Part shown: positions 1-8,447 of the stretch, one piece after another
How positions within the stretch are numbered: position 1 is the stretch's first letter
Layout of the letters: each line of letters starts with the position of its first letter
Source of the DNA: JAYEHK01 sp034659475
GTDB taxonomy: Bacteria; Bacillota; Syntrophomonadia; Syntrophomonadales; Syntrophomonadaceae
Assembly: GCA_034659475.1 (NCBI GenBank)
Contig: JAYEHK010000021.1
Span: forward strand, 1 to 60,415
Length of the DNA: 60,415 nucleotides
Direction of reading: 5' to 3'
Position numbers and translations under genes: made by a program
Notes under the pieces: generated by a model
The model's database searches: none
Told to the model about the DNA's origin: nothing
Seen by the model: only the letters and a program-made list of their open reading frames with translations

Positions 1-24
1 GGTTAATTAGCAGTTAAATAAAAA

Positions 25-55
25 ATGACACACCAAGACCGTCCCCCTGTGTCAT
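25..55 (-). terminator. Terminator after moeA
   Basis: Read on the minus strand, arms ATGACAC and GTGTCAT enclose a loop with AGGGGGACGGTC and are followed by TTTTTTATTT. It lies just past the moeA stop codon. The loop belongs to the GGGGACGGT hairpin family seen elsewhere in the window. Confidence 0.75.
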
Positions 56-60
56 CTGGA

Positions 61-1275
61 TTAAATTTTGCAGGCAGTAACCTTTTCACCTGCCTGCACT
101 TTTTGTATGTCAGCAGGGAGATCGACCAGCACGTTGCATTCAGCCATTGATACCAGAACGCCGCGGGTTTTGTCATCGTTGATGCGGATATAATTCACAC
201 CATTATGATTGTACAGAATTCCCCGCACCAACCTTCGCTGTGAACCCTGTTTGGCAAAATCATGAGACAGTCGCCCCTGTATCATTGTGGGCAGCGGTTG
301 GTCCTGTCCCATCATCTTTCGCAGCAACGGAACGGTTAGCAGATCAAAGACAATAAAAGCCGCGGCAGGGTTTCCGGACAGGCCAATAACAAATTGATCC
401 ATCACCCTTCCCGCAACCATCGCTGAACCGGGCCTGATTGCTATTCTGTCGAACAGGACTTCGGTTCCTATTGATTTCATTGCGTCCTTAAGCAGATCAT
501 AGTCTCCAGCCGACACCCCACCTGTAGTGATAACGATATCCGCCTTCCGCAGACCCTCAAGCAGGTATTCTGCAATGACCTCTTTATCATCCTTTATAAT
601 CCCCATCGGCAGGGAAGTTACACCAAGTTCCTGACAACGAGCATGCAGGGTATAGAGATTACTGGGATAGATTTTCCCCGGGTCCAGGTTTGCCGATGGA
701 TTAACCAGTTCATCTCCGGTACTGATTAACGCCGCCGTGAGGCCTTCAAATACCGGCACCTCAGATAGTCCCGTACCAACGATCAGGCCCAGCACAGACG
801 GGGTAATCTTCTGTCCCCGTCTGGCAATGGTTTCATTGATGCGTATATCCCTTCCTGCAAGAAGGATGTTTTTCCCTGGCCTTAACGGATGATATACTTC
901 AATGACATCAGTTCCTTGTTGAAGGTCTTCATATTTCATGATCGCGTCGGCACCCTGCGGTACCGGCGCACCTGTCATCACCTTTATCGCCGTCCCTCTG
1001 CTAACCGTATGCCTAGCAGCATAACCCGCTCTGGTTGCTTCCAGAACCCTTAACCCCACCGGATTGGAATGGGATGCATCACGAATATCCTCGGCTCGCA
1101 ACGCATACCCATCTACGCGTGAAGAAGGAAACGCTGGTTGATTGTTCCCGGCTATTATGTCCTGGCTCAGAATTCTCCCTGCCGCTTCCCACAGAGATAC
1201 ATAGGTTTCTCGTCGGTGCCTTACACGTTCCAGCAATATTTGCTGTGCTTGTTCCAATGAAATGTCTTCCTTCAC
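61..1275 (-). CDS. moeA: Molybdopterin molybdenumtransferase MoeA
   Basis: This 404-residue protein has the full MoeA layout: an N-terminal domain (about 4-165), a MoCF-type central domain (about 178-320) with STGDEL near 183 and TTGGVSAGDYD near 250, and a C-terminal beta domain ending in a typical LPAD..VQAGE segment. MoeA inserts molybdate (or tungstate) into adenylylated molybdopterin in the cytosol. It is the last gene on the minus strand of a cluster led by a Moco riboswitch. A 385-bp gap carrying a dispersed repeat separates it from the NTPase gene, so it may be co-transcribed or have its own promoter. Length and motifs are normal. Confidence 0.95.
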   Translation of the reverse strand: MKEDISLEQAQQILLERVRHRRETYVSLWEAAGRILSQDIIAGNNQPAFPSSRVDGYALRAEDIRDASHSNPVGLRVLEATRAGYAARHTVSRGTAIKVMTGAPVPQGADAIMKYEDLQQGTDVIEVYHPLRPGKNILLAGRDIRINETIARRGQKITPSVLGLIVGTGLSEVPVFEGLTAALISTGDELVNPSANLDPGKIYPSNLYTLHARCQELGVTSLPMGIIKDDKEVIAEYLLEGLRKADIVITTGGVSAGDYDLLKDAMKSIGTEVLFDRIAIRPGSAMVAGRVMDQFVIGLSGNPAAAFIVFDLLTVPLLRKMMGQDQPLPTMIQGRLSHDFAKQGSQRRLVRGILYNHNGVNYIRINDDKTRGVLVSMAECNVLVDLPADIQKVQAGEKVTACKI

Positions 1276-1363
1276 GATTTACCCTCCAAAACACCAGTTA
1301 CCAATGAATACAACAGCCAGCGCCATATCCCCCACAGCGTAACGCTGCACAATTCAAACCTTC

Positions 1364-1591
1364 ATTAATTAGAAAATAGGTTTAATAGACACACCCTTAC
1401 GGGTACCACTTATGTTCCCTTCGGTCACTTTTAATATGACGCGGATTACACAGACCCTCCGGGCACGGATTTTTTTAATGTAACAAATGGGGTCTTAACA
1501 AATGGGGTCTGACCCCAAAATGTAACATTATTACTCACACAGCTTATTTTCATTGGTGGTTGTGCCGTGCGGACATGGAGGGTGCCACTGC
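1364..1591 (+). repeat. Composite dispersed repeat, copy 1
   Basis: This stretch fills most of the gap between moeA and the NTPase gene. It starts near ATTAGAAAATAGG, runs through ACACCCTTACGGGTACCAC, holds an inner hairpin around GGGGTCTGACCCC, and ends with GGTTGTG..CATGGAGGGTGCCACTGC. Both ends recur at about 11.2, 11.4, 29.5, 33.0, 44.9 and 59.5 kb. I see no coding potential. Confidence 0.8.
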
Positions 1592-1660
1592 AAAAACCCT
1601 TCAATCTTCATGCATTCGAACTCACTAATTTGACTTTCCGCAAGGAAATCAAACTTTACC

Positions 1661-2227
1661 CTAAATCAACAATTCTTCTCCCCGAATATTCAGGGCCTCG
1701 GTAAACAGCTCCACCTGCCTCTGAACAGCCGGAACCGAAGAATCATCTAAATCAAGAACCCTGACGTCATCCCGGGCGCGAACGGAATCAAGGAATGGGT
1801 TGCTTTCCTTTTTCATCACCCCGAGGACCGGGACATCACTATCCAGGGTTCTCCTCACTTCTTCCATAAACCCAGGGGCTTTCATTTCCAGCCGGCCCAG
1901 TTCATCCATTAATACAATCCGGCGTTCCATTCTAGCCTTTTGGAGAATAGCTGATCCTTGATTTTCAAAGGTTTTCAGGCAGATCGTTTTGTTTGGTTCC
2001 AGGATGGAAATAAAATCGGAATACTCGTCCAATGTATCGACCTGAAGATCAGGCAGATATTCTTCCACAGTAATATCTGCCATCCGGAAGGCCGCGCATC
2101 GCCCATCGATAAACAATCTCTGCACAAAGAATCCACCTGTCATGTGTTGCACTGCTTTTATTTGATTCCTTAGAAGGGTCGACTTTCCCATGCGTTTCTG
2201 CCCGGTAATAAAAAGATTTTTAATCAT
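1661..2227 (-). CDS. THEP1-type nucleoside-triphosphatase
   Basis: This 188-residue P-loop protein has Walker A GQKRMGKST (residues 9-17) and a Walker B-like stretch VLMDELGRLE (about 105-114), followed by the PVLGVMKKESNPF segment. Together these match the NTPase_1/THEP1 family, which hydrolyses NTPs in vitro; its cell role is not settled. It starts 24 bp after the binding-protein gene on the same strand, so it is probably part of the Moco-riboswitch operon. A role in molybdenum or tungsten handling is inferred from context only. Confidence 0.8.
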   Translation of the reverse strand: MIKNLFITGQKRMGKSTLLRNQIKAVQHMTGGFFVQRLFIDGRCAAFRMADITVEEYLPDLQVDTLDEYSDFISILEPNKTICLKTFENQGSAILQKARMERRIVLMDELGRLEMKAPGFMEEVRRTLDSDVPVLGVMKKESNPFLDSVRARDDVRVLDLDDSSVPAVQRQVELFTEALNIRGEELLI

Positions 2228-2251
2228 AAATCCTCCTAGCCCAGATGCCGG

Positions 2252-3349
2252 CTAAATGTGCTGCGACCGCTCAAGAATCTGGTTGACAGCCTCCTCGCTA
2301 AGTTCATAATCAAAAAATACGTTAAAGAACTCTGCGACTTCCTGCGTAAAGTCGATAGAAGAAGCATCAGGATAGAGTATGTTGGTCAGCCATTGAACCC
2401 CTATTAAACGTACAATAGAAGGAGGCCTATTAATCCAGTCATAGGGTTCACAGGGGATTTCATAAACCTGTCCATCCTGTACCGCCTGAATATTCTTCCA
2501 GGTTTCACCGTTTAACATCTTGTTGTACACCTCATGTGTAGTATCTGCATCAACACTTACAATAATAACCTCGGGATCCCAGACCATCAATTGCTCCATT
2601 GATACCTGTATCCTGCGGGCAGCATCGCCCGTCCCCGGGTCCGCTACATTTATTGCCCCCGCCAGGTCAATAGCCTCTGAATTTACAGTACCTTTGACAT
2701 CTGTTTCGAGGCCTTCGATCCCTTCTGCATAATAAACCTTCACCCGATCCCCTTCCGGTATCTCTTTCAGGCAACGATCAATCTCGTTAAAGGTCTTTTC
2801 ACAATAAATTGCCAGTTCTTCTGCCCGGTCCGATTCATCCAGCAAGTCCCCCACAAAGCGATAGGCCTTTGCTGTACCTGAAAGACTGCCGTCTACCATT
2901 AATACTGGTATCCCAGTCTGATCTTCTATACTCTCTGCATCAGACACATACTGCACAGACACGTCTCCTACACTGATTATTACATCTGGTCCAGTTTTAA
3001 GCAAATCCTCAATGCTGCCAGTCGGCGAACTGCCTTTCCAACGCCCGAGATCCGGGAGATTATAGTAAATAGGGTTAATATATTTTTTTTCGTGTTCTCT
3101 TAAGGTTGTATTCCAACCTGCCAGTTTCTCCGGGGCAAGAGTATACAACATAACGCTTCCTGTTGCAGAGGTTGCATATACCTTGTCAATACTTGACGGG
3201 ATGGCCACTTCCCTGCCTGCCATATCCTCAACAGTCACTAATTCAGGTCCTTGATCAGCCGAATCAACGGGGTTAGAATCACTGCATCCATTTAGCATTA
3301 CAATGATCAAAACGAAAAATAAGCCTACTATTAATCGGTTCTGTTTCAC
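2252..3349 (-). CDS. ABC transporter substrate-binding lipoprotein, probable molybdate/tungstate
   Basis: This 365-residue protein has a lipoprotein signal with lipobox LNGC (Cys22) and the fold pattern of FepB/BtuF-type binding proteins (VTVEDMAGREV near the start, GPDVIISVGDV, DPEVIIVSVDA). The family carries iron-siderophores, cobalamin, haem or, in the MolABC group, molybdate and tungstate. It is downstream of a Moco riboswitch and beside mobB, which points to molybdate or tungstate; the sequence alone does not fix the ligand. It lies 25 bp after the ATPase gene and would be anchored outside the membrane. Confidence 0.85.
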   Translation of the reverse strand: MKQNRLIVGLFFVLIIVMLNGCSDSNPVDSADQGPELVTVEDMAGREVAIPSSIDKVYATSATGSVMLYTLAPEKLAGWNTTLREHEKKYINPIYYNLPDLGRWKGSSPTGSIEDLLKTGPDVIISVGDVSVQYVSDAESIEDQTGIPVLMVDGSLSGTAKAYRFVGDLLDESDRAEELAIYCEKTFNEIDRCLKEIPEGDRVKVYYAEGIEGLETDVKGTVNSEAIDLAGAINVADPGTGDAARRIQVSMEQLMVWDPEVIIVSVDADTTHEVYNKMLNGETWKNIQAVQDGQVYEIPCEPYDWINRPPSIVRLIGVQWLTNILYPDASSIDFTQEVAEFFNVFFDYELSEEAVNQILERSQHI

Positions 3350-3374
3350 TTTCTCTCCTCCTCAAATTTCACAT

Positions 3375-4163
3375 TCAGGCCACGCCTGGAACACATATCA
3401 AACGATTATGCCCATTTTTGGCCCTGGTTTCGACGATTTCAACATCTATGCCATAAAGCTCCTGCAAATAATCTTCAGTTACAACCTGCTTCGCATTACC
3501 CTGACACAATATTTTTCCATCTTTCATCATGATGACCTTCCCTGCACAGTACAAGGCATGATCCGGATAATGCAAAGACATCATGATCGCTAACCCCTGC
3601 TCAGCAAGAATTTTGATATGATCAAGCAACCGCACCTGGTTTCCGTAATCCAGACTGGACGTTGGCTCGTCCATAATTAAAATGCGCGGCTTTTGGGCCA
3701 AAGCTCTGGCAATCAAAACAAGCTGCCTCTCCCCGCCGCTTAGTTCTGTATAATATTTCTTTTCAAGATGACTGATGTTCATTTCTCTCATCGCTTCTCT
3801 GGCGATCTGCCGATCAACCTCAGAGGGTAACGCATAATGATTGATGTGCGCAGTTCTGCCCATTAAAATAACATCCATAACTAGGTAAGGAAAGGGCGGA
3901 ACATGGTTTTGAGGTACATAGGCCATGATTTGTGCACGCTCACGTCGGGTACATCCACTGATTTCCCTGCTATCAACAAACACCTGACCGGAGTGAGGTT
4001 TGTAGAGTCCGAGGATATTCTTAAACAGCGTGGTTTTTCCAGTACCATTGGGACCCAGTACACAAACAATTTCTCCACTATTTACTTCAAGCGAGATGTT
4101 TTCAAATACAGCTTTCTTTTCATATGCAAAGGATAGATTTTCAACCTTCAAACTCATTTCCAC
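3375..4163 (-). CDS. ABC transporter ATPase, FepC/MolC type
   Basis: This 262-residue ATPase has Walker A GPNGTGKTT (about 38-46), the signature LSGGERQ (near 141) and Walker B RILIMDEPTSSLD. It resembles the FepC/BtuD group that pairs with FecCD permeases. Its start overlaps the permease gene by 10 bp, which suggests translational coupling and a stable complex. It would power import of the ligand bound by the neighbouring lipoprotein, probably molybdate or tungstate given the riboswitch. Confidence 0.92.
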   Translation of the reverse strand: MEMSLKVENLSFAYEKKAVFENISLEVNSGEIVCVLGPNGTGKTTLFKNILGLYKPHSGQVFVDSREISGCTRRERAQIMAYVPQNHVPPFPYLVMDVILMGRTAHINHYALPSEVDRQIAREAMREMNISHLEKKYYTELSGGERQLVLIARALAQKPRILIMDEPTSSLDYGNQVRLLDHIKILAEQGLAIMMSLHYPDHALYCAGKVIMMKDGKILCQGNAKQVVTEDYLQELYGIDVEIVETRAKNGHNRLICVPGVA

Positions 4164-5200
4164 GTCCTCCTGCTATTGGTTAATAGAAAAACAAAGAATG
4201 GAGCACCAATTAAGGATGTCAGGATGCCCAGAGGAATCTCCATCGGCATCAAGCTTCGAGCAAGCGTATCAACCAGAAGCAAAAAAGAACTTCCCAACAG
4301 AAGTGATACAGGTAATAGCTTTTGGTAATTGGGCCCCACCAGGGACCGCGCCAGATGAGGTATCACCAGTCCCACCCAACCAATCATGCCGCTTACCGAT
4401 ACGGCCGAAGCGGTAAGCAGGGTTGCAGAGACAATAACGATCGCTCGAAGACGCCCGGCATTAATCCCCATGCTATGTGCTTCTTCATCCCCAAAAACCA
4501 GTACATTCATCTTCCATCGAAACACCCATATCGGAATAATACCCACAATAACCGGAATAATAATTAGATACACATCGTCAAAGGTTATCGACGCTAGGCT
4601 CCCCATTAACCAGTAAGTAATGGCAGGCAATTTATCATAAGGATCTGCTACACACTTTATTAAGGATACCAGTGATGAAAACACTGTCCCGATCAGTAAG
4701 CCACTTAATACCAACACCAGGGAAGTATCCCCCATATTTTTAATCTTGCTGCCAATCAGATAGGTCAGCAAAACGGCCAGCACACCAAACCCAAAAGCCA
4801 AAAAAGCGATCCCCAAACTGCTCCAGGAAAATACAATCCCGATCGTCGCACCCAATCCTGCGCCCGCCGATACACCCAAAATATCAGGAGATACCAGAGG
4901 ATTTCTGAAAATGCCCTGATAAGCGGCCCCTGATACAGATAAGGCCGCACCTATGATCAAAGATGTCAGTATTCTGGGCAGGCGAATATCAAAAATCACC
5001 TGTTCAACAACCGCCGGTATCGTTGCCGACGTCTCCATAAAATGCCCTTTGAAAAGTAACATAATCTGGTGTACGGAAACTGGGTATCGCCCGATTGATA
5101 ACGCCAAAAGAATAAATATTACCATTATGAAACTTAACATAAATGGGTTGGCTAAACGGACTGCACTTGTTTTTCTATCTGCTTCAGTAATGGCCCTCAT
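4154..5200 (-). CDS. FecCD-type ABC permease, probable molybdate/tungstate
   Basis: This 348-residue, very hydrophobic protein has FecCD family signatures: DIRLPRILTSLIIGAALSVSG near residue 70, GVSAGAGLGATIGI, and GMIGWVGLVIPHLAR near 270. About nine or ten membrane helices are expected, acting as a homodimer. The start ATG follows GGAGGAATTAGTT. It sits between mobB (38 bp upstream) and the ATPase gene, under a Moco riboswitch, so it is more likely a Mo/W importer of the MolB type than a siderophore importer. Confidence 0.92.
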   Translation of the reverse strand: MRAITEADRKTSAVRLANPFMLSFIMVIFILLALSIGRYPVSVHQIMLLFKGHFMETSATIPAVVEQVIFDIRLPRILTSLIIGAALSVSGAAYQGIFRNPLVSPDILGVSAGAGLGATIGIVFSWSSLGIAFLAFGFGVLAVLLTYLIGSKIKNMGDTSLVLVLSGLLIGTVFSSLVSLIKCVADPYDKLPAITYWLMGSLASITFDDVYLIIIPVIVGIIPIWVFRWKMNVLVFGDEEAHSMGINAGRLRAIVIVSATLLTASAVSVSGMIGWVGLVIPHLARSLVGPNYQKLLPVSLLLGSSFLLLVDTLARSLMPMEIPLGILTSLIGAPFFVFLLTNSRRTWK

Positions 5201-5238
5201 AACTAATTCCTCCGATAGAGATTTTTAAGATAACAGGC

Positions 5239-5781
5239 TCACATTTTCATCTGAATTGACCTGTTTATGATTGCTAATTTATGATAGGCATCCATATATT
5301 TAATGATTTCATTTACAACACCATCAGCATCATCAATATGATAGCAGGGGACGCCAATATTCCATTGAACATCACTGGCAATCGCCAGCAATTCATGGGG
5401 TTCGCTTAAAAGCTCCTTAGTTACTTCGGCTCTAAACACTTCTATCCTTGGATTAGCACTGAATTTAAATCCCTCTGTTAGTATCAGGTCAACTGGAGAC
5501 AGCATAGCAATCACGTCGTCCAACGTCTTTTCTTCCTCTACTTTTTCAATCAATGCCACCTTTTCAGGTGAAGAAATGACGACAATATCGGCTCCTGCCT
5601 GGGCCATTTTCCATGAATCCTTCCCTGGTTTGTCCATATCAAACCTGTGAGCGTCGTGTTTAATTACAGCAACTTTGTAGTCCAAGGCCTTTAAACCCTT
5701 GATCACTTTCTCGATAAGCGTCGTTTTGCCCGTTCCCGACTTTGCTATAAAACTGATTACAGGTGTGTTTGTATTTTTCAT
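5239..5781 (-). CDS. mobB: Molybdopterin-guanine dinucleotide adapter MobB
   Basis: This 180-residue GTPase-like protein opens with Walker A AKSGTGKTT and then shows the MobB pattern AVIKHDAHRFDMDKPGKDSW and LILTEGFK. MobB assists MobA in attaching a guanine nucleotide to molybdopterin. I place the start at ATG 5781 rather than 18 codons upstream, because GAAAGGAGG lies eight to ten bases before it and Walker A then has the usual N-terminal position. It is the first gene after the Moco riboswitch and its attenuator. Confidence 0.9.
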   Translation of the reverse strand: MKNTNTPVISFIAKSGTGKTTLIEKVIKGLKALDYKVAVIKHDAHRFDMDKPGKDSWKMAQAGADIVVISSPEKVALIEKVEEEKTLDDVIAMLSPVDLILTEGFKFSANPRIEVFRAEVTKELLSEPHELLAIASDVQWNIGVPCYHIDDADGVVNEIIKYMDAYHKLAIINRSIQMKM

Positions 5782-5901
5782 AAGCTGCGTATACCTCCTT
5801 TCTTTCCAGGTTGGTTTCTTAACATTCAATAACAAAGTTGAGTTAAGCTCCCCACTTTCCCCATCAAATCATAGTTTCAAGCTCCGCAACTCTTCTTTAA
5901 A

Positions 5902-5937
5902 CAAAAAATGCTTCTGTACAGCAAGAAAAATACAGAA
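5902..5937 (-). terminator. Attenuator of the Moco riboswitch
   Basis: On the minus strand TTCTGTA (5937-5931) pairs with TACAGAA (5918-5912), followed by GCATTTTTTG. The hairpin lies about 25 bases past the aptamer and well before mobB. It is a natural expression platform for premature termination. Confidence 0.65.
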
Positions 5938-5960
5938 ACATCCAAATGTTTAAAATATGT

Positions 5961-6066
5961 TCTCCTTTCCTAACAGGGAGGCTGCATAATTTCTCCTGCA
6001 ACCCCGTGAGCTGAATGCCCAGGCTCGTCACCATAGTGATCCCTTAGGTGAACAAGCTCGGAGTAG
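5961..6066 (-). promoter_or_regulatory. Moco (molybdenum/tungsten cofactor) riboswitch
   Basis: Read on the minus strand the element runs CTCCGAGC, CACCTAAGGGAT, CTATGGTG, GCCTGGGCATTCAGC, TCACGGGG, a stem-loop closed by GAAA, then GCCTCCCTG and GGAAAGGAG. CTCC at the start pairs with GGAG at the end to form P1. CCTAAG and TATGG make the 11-nt tetraloop receptor, and the GAAA loop is its partner. This matches the Moco RNA motif as I know it. Genes downstream (mobB, transporter, possibly moeA) fit control by cofactor level. The related tungsten-cofactor type cannot be excluded by eye. Confidence 0.9.
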
Positions 6067-6134
6067 TATTCTGTTTTGTGCGTCTATATCGTTAATACCT
6101 AAAACAAATGCAATTCTCATGCCAGTTTCAGTAA

Positions 6135-6162
6135 AAAATTAAGGCCCACTATATCGGGCCTT
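6135..6162 (-). terminator. Terminator after the HD-GYP gene
   Basis: On the minus strand GGCCCGATATAGTGGGCC forms a hairpin with AAGG/CCTT extension and is followed by AATTTTTTAC. It separates the HD-GYP gene from the riboswitch operon. Confidence 0.75.
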
Positions 6163-6322
6163 TACAACATTCTATATTTATAACTATAGCAATTGATTCT
6201 CAAAACAGGAACCATTGTTTCAATATGAGATTGAAAGTTGGCTCCCTTTCCAGAAGAGAATAAATTTATACCAATATATACCATAACAAAAAATCAGCTT
6301 ATGTTAAGAATTTGTGCCATAA

Positions 6323-7657
6323 TCAGACAGTCCTCTTAACAAATGCCTCACTTACTACAGTAAATATCTGCACCATTGCAGGATCAAACTGACTGCCCGC
6401 ACAGCGATACAGTTCTTTAATGGCTTCTTCATGAGGAATTCCTTTTCGGTAGGGTCTGCCCTGGGTCATAACATCGTAGGAATCAATCACACTTAGAATC
6501 CTGGCATCTTGAGGAATGTCCTCTCCTTTTAATCCGTTTGAATAGCCTTTGCCATCCCACCTTTCATGATGGGCGAGAATCGTCTCGGCAACAGGTTCCA
6601 GTACAGGATTCAAGCAAGCAAGTCGATACCCCTCTTTACAATGCTGTTTCATAGTCTCCCATTCCAGATCGTTAAGCGATCCAGGTTTGTTTAAGATCGC
6701 ATCAGGTATAGCTATCTTCCTTATATCATGGAGAGTAGCTGCAAGAATTAAACAATCCCTTTGATGCGATGCAAAATTTGAATATTCTCCCATAGCAGCG
6801 ATCATTTCTTTCATTCGATGACAGTGTTCTTCCGTTTCATGACTTCGCTCCCATAAAGCTTTTTCCATCGTGCTTATCAAAGTACTTCTGGCGCTATTTT
6901 TCTGCACCAGTTTATTTCTTTCCATACGGGCATTGGCTTCCTTGAAGATTGCCCAGATATCCTCTGCCGCATTTTCTTTAGTCGCAACACCAATCGAAAT
7001 TCCATTATCCATTAACGCACCCGGAAGTGTTTCACAATAAGGTTCCTCGCTGACCTCTGAGCGAAGGATAAACATTTCAACAGCAATAATGATTTGCATA
7101 GAAATCGATATATACTTCTGTGCAAAATAGGCGGGAAGCACGACCGAGACAAGCGGTCCTGCACTATGCATAATCGCCCAGAGAAGAAAACTTCCCCCGG
7201 CTATCCAGTTCATTGGTCCTCTTTTTTCGGAACCTATAAGAATGACTAACCCGGCGTGCATAAGTACAATCGCAATATATACTGAAGTGACCAGTAAGGC
7301 TATTTGGGGATTCAGGTTATATAAAGGGGGAACCGCATTCCAAACAATCAATATACTACTGATAAATATGTAAAAAACAGGCAACGGTCTGTCTGCAAAT
7401 TTTAACGTCCCTCGCAGAACAAGCGTAATGAAAATCAATTCAGAAACTCGAACCCCTATAACAGAATAGAACTGCCCTACATGAAAGTATGCGATTAAAC
7501 TAAGTATACTATGAATAACCGCTACTACAATTGCTGTAGTATAATATCCACTATACTTCTGCTGGCTTTTAACAAATAAATAAAGGTTTCCTGTCAATAA
7601 GACACAAAGACTGGCTATTGCTGCAATAAGGTAAATATATTCCCAGTTCAAGTTCAA
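6323..7657 (-). CDS. Membrane HD-GYP domain protein with a residual GGDEF tail
   Basis: The 444-residue protein has about six or seven membrane helices (residues 5-200), a short stretch resembling only the C-terminal end of a GGDEF domain (GISIGVAT 218-225 to MERNKL..KNSAR, about 245-257), and an HD-GYP domain (about 265-435). HD-GYP proteins hydrolyse cyclic di-GMP. The domain keeps HD (LHDIRKI, 309-315) and HHERWDGKGYS (363-373). However, the usual LHDIGK glycine is Arg and the GYP proline is Ser. The GGDEF motif itself is missing, as if an internal deletion removed a PAS/GGDEF section. Activity is therefore uncertain. It is a single gene with its own terminator. Confidence 0.88.
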   Translation of the reverse strand: MNLNWEYIYLIAAIASLCVLLTGNLYLFVKSQQKYSGYYTTAIVVAVIHSILSLIAYFHVGQFYSVIGVRVSELIFITLVLRGTLKFADRPLPVFYIFISSILIVWNAVPPLYNLNPQIALLVTSVYIAIVLMHAGLVILIGSEKRGPMNWIAGGSFLLWAIMHSAGPLVSVVLPAYFAQKYISISMQIIIAVEMFILRSEVSEEPYCETLPGALMDNGISIGVATKENAAEDIWAIFKEANARMERNKLVQKNSARSTLISTMEKALWERSHETEEHCHRMKEMIAAMGEYSNFASHQRDCLILAATLHDIRKIAIPDAILNKPGSLNDLEWETMKQHCKEGYRLACLNPVLEPVAETILAHHERWDGKGYSNGLKGEDIPQDARILSVIDSYDVMTQGRPYRKGIPHEEAIKELYRCAGSQFDPAMVQIFTVVSEAFVKRTV

Positions 7658-7841
7658 AACTCCTATCTATGACAATCAGGCAATAGCTATTTTAGCATGT
7701 TTTATGCAAAAGCATTAAACACTTTTTCCCATTCCAAAAGGTATTTACTTATCCCCTGTAAAGGGCGTAAAACTTTTTGTTTTCTAATTTCAGATAACTA
7801 AGAGATTAATAGAAGAACCCTTCTGAAGAAGTATAAAAATA

Positions 7842-7868
7842 CAGGGGACAAGCACAGGTCCCCTGTTG
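7842..7868. terminator. Bidirectional-looking terminator
   Basis: ACAGGGGAC and GGTCCCCTGT form a 9- to 10-bp stem; on the minus strand it is followed by ATTTTTATAC. It lies just downstream of the small minus-strand reading frame ending at 7889, which supports transcription there. Confidence 0.6.
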
Positions 7869-7888
7869 AATATTTATTTCATAATATA

Positions 7889-8053
7889 TCATTCATCTGA
7901 AGCCCAAAACTTTGCATTCCCCATCGGATGCAAGCCCCTCCTATCCATCCATTCTGCAAAATCCCGATCTTGCATATTGTCCCATGGATGAGAAGAATGT
8001 ACCCGTTGAATTTTCAAAAGCTTGCTTAGCCATTCTTTCAAAATGCTGAACAT
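7889..8053 (-). CDS. Small hypothetical protein
   Basis: This is a 54-residue reading frame from ATG 8053, preceded by GGGAAAGGCGGG at a slightly long distance. An upstream in-frame start would extend it to 95 residues, but the extra part is Arg/Lys-rich and less protein-like. The product has an amphipathic start (MFSILKEWLSKLLKI) and an acidic, Trp-rich end (DRDFAEWMDRRG, FWASDE). I recognise no family. A terminator follows directly. Existence is plausible, not proven. Confidence 0.4.
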   Translation of the reverse strand: MFSILKEWLSKLLKIQRVHSSHPWDNMQDRDFAEWMDRRGLHPMGNAKFWASDE

Positions 8054-8447
8054 TTTGGATGCCCGCCTTTCCCTTTTTGTTGACAACTCCAGAAAAACAC
8101 AAATACGAGCAACCCGTCTGTTACCCGTACTTTTTCTTACACAATAAACATCGCCTCGCTTTCTTTGAAAGCCCATTCGTCTGGAAGTTAACCATCCTAC
8201 ATGTTTCTAAGCAATGCCTTACAATATCTATTATTGATTTCATTGTACAACGGCAAATTGAAATTGTCTACAACCATTCTTAAAACTAATATAGTGTTTT
8301 TTTGTGGGAAGGAATAACGAAGTTTTTTATCGAATTTAATCGAAAGAATATGTATTTTTCTCAGTTTTTTTATCCAGATCCCCATGCATTATCAAAAATA
8401 TGTAGGAAAAAATAAATGAACAGACCAAATTTAAGGGAGGCAACAAC

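Noticed and set aside
1600..1630. GCATTCGAACTC considered as a tRNA T-arm
   Set aside because: No acceptor stem, anticodon arm or CCA-side pairing can be built around it.
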